Source of the DNA: Glycine soja
Lineage: Eukaryota > Streptophyta > Magnoliopsida > Fabales > Fabaceae
Reading direction: 5' to 3'
DNA length: 64,000 nucleotides
Assembly (NCBI RefSeq): GCF_004193775.1
Contig: NC_041019.1
Location: forward strand, 47,405,928 to 47,469,927
Below the pieces are notes generated by a model. It saw only the letters and a program-made list of their open reading frames with translations, made no database searches and was not told where the DNA came from. A program made the translations under genes and the position numbers. Positions 58,991-64,000 of the stretch are shown here, piece by piece; the stretch's first letter is position 1; every line of letters starts with the position of its first letter.

Positions 58991-59245
58991 TTTGCAATTT
59001 AAGTCCTATCCAAGGCTTCGCTATACAAAATTTAAAGTATTCTAAATATCCTTAAGCATTCAATGTCCTATTTTTAAGTTCTAAAAAATATTTTTTCCCA
59101 CTCTTTGCGAATTTCTTCAATTGCCTCCAATTCCAATGGTGTTCGATCCTTAAAAATCTATAACTTACAACAATTATAATTAAGTTAATCACATTAAATA
59201 ATTACAAGTCTAATAAATAAATGAATTTTTTTAAAGTAAGTTTGT
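58991..59245. other. AT-rich spacer; nothing recognisable
   Basis: No ORF or repeat that I can support. It may be the truncated start of the gypsy 3' LTR (TGTCAAG at 58984). Confidence 0.4.
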
Positions 59246-61706
59246 TAACTCGTTGGCAAGTGTACCGGTTCATTTTAAGTAGTAAAAGACTCAGAAGTCT
59301 AAGGGTCGAATCCACATGGACTTTGGTTGTACTTACAGTGATGCAAACCCAATTATTAAACAATTAGAAGAAGTAGAAGAAATAAAGGATTGTAAGTGTG
59401 AAAATTGGAGTACGAGGAAAAGAAAAAATAACAAGAAAAATAAACGATAATTTAAATGCAGAAAGATGAATTCAAAATGTGATAATGTTGGAACCTAACA
59501 TTCCAAAACTCCTTGTAATGTAATGTCAATGATTTTCTCTATCTAATGCAATTCCTGTTTCAACCTATATCTACTAAGACACTCTATCTTTGGTTTCTCA
59601 CATGAAAAGCCTAACTTATTTATTTTTTTCTCTCAAATTTCTTTGCAAAGTTAAAAATAATAAATTGCTAAGATTAGAGATGAATGAATTGGACAAAACA
59701 TATATCAATCTATTTTTAGCAATGATTTTATTTAGATACCCTTCCCTAGTTCTTTAGAAAATATCCATTTTTCAATGCATTACCCCCTAAACATTATATG
59801 AATGATAAAGTCATAATAAATAGAGAGGCACAAAGAAGAGTAATAGAAATAGAATTGCATTGAATAGATAATAGAGAGAGTTACATTACTAGAGTTGGCA
59901 TACTAGGCTCCCAACAATAGGGATTTAGTCTCTCATAGCTATGAAAGACTTTACACTTCAGAGACTAATGTGGATGGAAGAAAGGGTTGGATGACTAGAA
60001 GAAAGAAAGGGAGGAATGACTAAAGAATGAGGGTTTCCCCTATGAAATAGGCTAAGGCTTTGCATTTGTTCACTAGAGAGCTTTAAGGCTTGATGTGTCT
60101 TTCCCATATGCTTCATACTCCTTTTATAGGCCTAAGGTAGCTTACTTTTCATGCTAACTTCACCCTGAGCGTGCACTAATAGCAGTTTAATCATGTGCTT
60201 AGTGTGGTGGTCACTCTAAGCACAACCTTGGGCTTTCTCGTAGACCTTCTTCACGCTAAGCATGAGCTGGTCGTTAACTCATGGATAAGTGCACCAAATT
60301 GTATCAAGTAGTAAAGTACTCGAAAGTCTGAGTGTCGAATCCACAAGAACTTTATTTGTACTTAGATTAATGCAAACCCAATTTACAAGCAAGAGATAAG
60401 AAATTTAAAGAAAATAAGAGATAAGAAGGATAACAAATTTAAAATAAAAGATTAGGAGATAAAATAGAAATTTAAAGGGATAAGAGAAGAAAAAAAAAGA
60501 TAAAATAGATAAGAAATTTTTAAGTAAAAGATACGAAGTGTAGAAGATAAAAAAAAATGGTGATAAAAAGATAAATTCAGAATTTAAATAAGCTGAGCCC
60601 TAGCATGCCAAAACTACTTGTAATGCAATATTAATGATTTTTTCTATCTAACGGTATCCTAGTTTCCACCCATATCTACAATGATACTTTATTATCTTTG
60701 GTTTCCTACACGAAGAGCCTAATTTATCTATTCTTATCTATCAAATTTCTTTGCAAAGATAAAAATAATAAATCTCATTAAGATTAGAGATGCATGGAAT
60801 AGGCTAAACGAATATCCATTTATTTCTAGCAATGATTTCATTTAGATACCCTTTAGAAAATAAATATTTTTCAATGCATTATCCCCTAAACACTATATGG
60901 ATGGCTAGACCATAGTAAACAATTAGGCACAAAAAAGAGTAATAGAAACAAGATTGCATTAAATAGATAATAAGAAAGAGTTACACTATAAGAGTTGGCC
61001 TGCCAGGCTTAGGATGTATTCATTAGAGAGCTATGAGTCTCGGTGTGTAGGGATTGGTGTCTTTCTCCTTTGCTTATTACTCCTTTTATAGGCCTAAGGT
61101 AGCTTAATTTCCACGTGACCTCATGCTTAGTGTGAGCTTTCACGCTAAGCGTGCCTTTGGGCTTCTTTGTGGGTCTTATTCATGCTAAGCGAGGAAATGC
61201 GTTGGACCTGTCTTGTGCGCTAAGCGAGCTGTCCCAATCTTCAACTTTTTCTTCAAGTTTTTGCATCAATTTTCCTCCAAAGCACTTGAAATCTTCTTCT
61301 TTTAACTTCTGCTAATAAAAACTTCAAAGATATTAATTTCTTTATTATTTCATTAAAAAAATGGTAAAGTAAAGAAATTGCAATCATTCTTAGTCAAAAT
61401 TGACTATCAAAATAACTCAAATTTTGTAGTTATCAGTCGCTAAGCGAGTACACGTGCTGGGCCGGTATCTCGCGTTAACTGAGCTGTCCAATTCTTCCAA
61501 CTTTTCTTCGAGGCTTTTTCTTCCCGTTTTTGCATCAATTTCCCTCTAAAGCACTTTAATTTTTCTTCTTTTGACTTATGCTTATCAAAATTTGCAAAGA
61601 TATTAATTTCTTTATTATTTCATTAAAAACAATAGTAATGTAAAAAAATTTCAATCATTTTTAGCCAAAAATGACTATCAAATTAACTCAAATTTCACAG
61701 TTATCA
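59246..61706. repeat. Unclassified repeat interrupted by a second member of its own family (60274-61435)
   Basis: The outer element runs 59246-60273 and 61440-61706. The inner element (TTAACTCATGG...GTAGTTATCA, 1162 bp) sits between GTCG at 60270-60273 and GTCG at 61436-61439. Both begin with TTAACTC, then AAGTGTACC/AAGTGCACC, GTCGAATCCACA and TTTGTACTTA. Both end with GCTAAGCGAG words, TTTGCATCAATTTTCC, GATATTAATTTCTTTATTAT and AGTTATCA. There is no ORF, so they are non-autonomous; the class is not clear. A third relative is at 49840-50748. Confidence 0.7.
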
Positions 61707-62560
61707 AAGTTACCTTGATCCAATCATTCTTGATACCCCCTAAGACTTTGGCCTTTATCCAATACATGACATAATAGTCACACTCAACGCCTCCTTTTTG
61801 TAAACAATTCTAAATTCAATATGAATTTTAATTATATCTCATAATGACAAATGAATTAATAGAATGTAATTAATTAGTTCTAACATCTTGGTTAAATTAC
61901 TTACTTTAACTTCAATCCAATTAGTTTTCTTGGATGAACTTGAGAACTTACCATACAATTCATTCAAAACACTGGTTAAAAGAAACATGCAATTACTTTA
62001 ACTTTGACGAAGTATAATTAGTTACAATGTAAACATATTTTAAATAAAATTGTTAAATTTACTTACTCATTCAAGTAAGCTCCTAGGTAGATATCTTTAT
62101 GGGAATCTTGCATCCATCTTTTAATGTAATTTGCATATTATTGTTGCATATTCCCACTGTATGCATTGAGGCTTAAGGAATTCATACACAAAGCCATGAC
62201 CTAATTTCATAATATTTTTATTTAGAAACCTATTTTTATTCAAATCAATGTAAATTATTAATCAAAGAAACTTTTTTTATATGCAGTTGGTTGATGGACC
62301 AAGAATTGAAGATACTTGCATGATCCACTACTATATAACAGTGATGTTCAACCAACTATTGCCATATCCTATGTTTGTCAAATCTTGAGAATTTTGTACA
62401 AGGGACAACGTCATTATGCACCCAAAAGATAGTTGAATCCCAGGACACTTCAAAATCATTCTTGTACATTTCCGTGCTAGCCATAAGTAATTTATAAAAG
62501 AGATCATCATCAGGCAATTTTCATTTAAAGGTTGTCTAGTGAAGATCAAATAGGGAGGAT
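61707..62560 (-). pseudogene. Ulp1 (C48) cysteine protease gene fragment of transposon type
   Basis: Exon-like pieces on the minus strand, in family order. 62530-62345 reads DLFYKLLMASTEMYKNDFEV and VHNDVVPCTKFSRF with a stop. 62190-62065 reads VYEFLKPQCIQWEYAT and, after a frameshift, YIKRWMQDSHKDIYLGAYLN. 61990-61905 ends KTNWIEVKV at a GTAAGT donor. 61810-61711 reads LQKGGVECDYYVMYWIKAKV, holding the catalytic Cys, again with a GTAA donor. These match the Ulp1-like SUMO-protease domains carried by plant CACTA/MULE transposons. The piece that should hold the catalytic His is missing, and the usual ECGYYV is ECDYYV. Inactive. Confidence 0.65.
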
Positions 62561-62599
62561 AGAAGAAGAATTTTTTAATTTTTTGTGTGGATCTCATAC

Positions 62600-63338
62600 A
62601 TTTATCTCTTTACTTTAATTTAAATATTTTTTTCTATTCTCTTTTATTCTTTTCACTTCTCTCCAACCAAACAATTCCTTAAACTTAAGACTTAAGAGAT
62701 GGGTCTGCAATCCTTCTACTATTTTATGTTTTTTCTTGTACTAATCACATCCTTTTCATTCATGCTACCGACACAAAGTAGTACATGTTTGTCTTGTTGA
62801 TTTCGTATTTCTTATATTTATCATGAAAACTGTGAAGATTCAAAACACAAAGGCATTTTGTCACATTACACTAATCATGGAAATGATAATATAAATATTG
62901 GTTAGATTATCTATAGCATCTTCAGCCAAAGCTTGAAAGAATCTAAAAATAATAATCAAACATTTAAACTGTCTAATTTTGGTATTTATAGATTATAGGA
63001 AACTCAGCAGATTCAATAAATTTCCCATTCACTCACACAACTCTGCTTTATTAAATGTTCATGCTTTAGGGACATTTGAAATGTCTGGTAAAAAATAATT
63101 AAAGGGTCATGATTCATATCTACATGAATTTGAAATATGTGAGTTATCCTTTAGAGTAATAATAATGAATATATAATTCTTTTGTGGGACACAGAGTTCG
63201 AGATTCAGAGAAAGCTCGATGTTCTCCTATGTGCACCTCCTACGCCTCGATTTAACCAAAGGCAGCACATGGATCATGATTGATAGGCACGTAGAACAAA
63301 AAATGGTTTGGCTCCTGTGGTTTATATAATTGTATTTT
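62600..63338. other. Intergenic sequence; nothing recognisable
   Basis: AT-rich, no supported ORF or RNA gene. 63185-63300 is less AT-rich (CACCTCCTACGCCTCG) but I recognise nothing in it. Confidence 0.5.
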
Positions 63339-63782
63339 TGTTAGAAATTGGGTTTTTCATGAGCTTAACTCAACCCTACAAAATCGGCAAGGTGAGGATT
63401 GCTCCTCACTTATATGGTTTATCTCGGCACTATCTTCATTCGATGTGAGACTTCAACATGTCCCATTTTTCCTCATGGCTACCCGTCATGTGGAACTTTC
63501 AACACACCCCTCTATCTACCTTCTTAAAGCGACGTGACAACCATAGGGATCCATTTACGATAGGCTCTGATACCATGTTAGAACTGGGTTTTTAATGAGG
63601 ATTGCTCATGGTTTTTCATGAGCTTAACTCAACCTTACAAAACTGACTTGTAAGGTGAGGATTTCTCTTCACTTATATGGTTTATCTCAACACTATCTTC
63701 ATTCCATGTGAGACTTCAACATGTCCCATTTTTCCTCATGATTACCCACCATGTGGGACTTTCAACATACCCCATCTATCTA
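63339..63782 (-). mobile_element. TRIM (miniature LTR retrotransposon) chain: LTR-body-LTR-start of next body
   Basis: Two direct repeats, 63339-63504 and 63576-63767, each TGTTAGAA...CTTTCAACA. The 71 bp between them hold GGCTCTGATACCA at 63563-63575, the reverse complement of the tRNA-Met primer site TGGTATCAGAGCC, next to the right LTR. At the other end is CACCCCTCTATCT (63505-63517), a polypurine tract on the minus strand next to the left LTR. The element is therefore minus-strand, non-coding and far too small for any protein. A second polypurine-tract-like TACCCCATCTATCTA (63768-63782) follows the right LTR, indicating that another unit once continued there. Confidence 0.85.
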
Positions 63783-64000
63783 AGCATGACCATAATTTTC
63801 TATATAAGAAAATATATATGTTTCTCACTATTGGGATTTGGCATTTTAATTCAACAAATTTTTTTGATTTATTCATGAACTCCACAGGAAAAACAAAATT
63901 GTTTCTATTGTTTAATAATAAATAAATAAGTATTGCTATTATATGGTTAGTTTTTAGTTCATTTGATTCTCAACACAATAACAGAGTGATACCGACAAGT
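63783..64000. other. AT-rich end of window; nothing recognisable
   Basis: No supported feature. Confidence 0.4.

Overview
The window is AT-rich plant nuclear DNA, almost certainly from a legume and most likely soybean (Glycine). The basis is an intron-containing LRR receptor kinase close to soybean MIK2-like proteins, dense nested LTR retrotransposons, CACTA-type transposase remnants, plant splice sites and long AT microsatellites. There is no sign of prokaryotic organisation. It reads as a repeat-dominated intergenic region with one intact-looking host gene.

Region 1 (1-2142): the edge of a minus-strand copia element (LTR 20-452), then low-copy-looking DNA with one small plus-strand ORF and two exon-like blocks on the minus strand.

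Region 2 (2143-46010): a large, locally repeated unit. In copy A it runs: L block (2143-5065), M block (5066-9540), CACTA/TNP2 transposase pseudogene (9540-11640), LRR receptor kinase on the minus strand (11804-15471), and kinase upstream block (to about 16660). Copy B (from about 16660) keeps only M and the transposase pseudogene (to about 26547), then a small GRF-type zinc-finger ORF and spacer (to 27570). Copy C (27571-46010) has L, M, transposase, a 3' kinase fragment (43842-44584) and the upstream block. All three transposase copies share a stop codon, so the transposon was dead before duplication. Later insertions are copy-specific and have clean target-site duplications: a 1702-bp solo LTR in B (23554-25255), and in C a 2793-bp solo LTR (35958-38750) and a very young 3653-bp copia element (39178-42830).

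Region 3 (46011-58990): AT-rich spacer, then a decayed Tat/Ogre-type Ty3/gypsy element. Its parts are LTR end, primer site, gag, zinc knuckle, protease, RNase H, integrase, three minisatellite arrays, an antisense extra ORF, an LTR-like block with its own tandem hairpin repeat, and a polypurine-tract-like end.

Region 4 (58991-64000): a repeat element interrupted by a second copy of its own family (59246-61706), a broken Ulp1-type protease gene fragment (minus strand), and a chain of miniature LTR retrotransposons (TRIM, 63339-63782).

The only gene likely to act for the plant is the receptor kinase. The most interesting observations are: (i) the copia element lacks the usual tRNA primer site but carries a 13-nt sequence after its LTR that is perfectly complementary to its own LTR transcript, in two independent copies; (ii) the same element has lost its reverse transcriptase by an in-frame deletion yet looks recently inserted; (iii) hairpin arrays with constant loops and changing but still paired stems lie inside a solo LTR.
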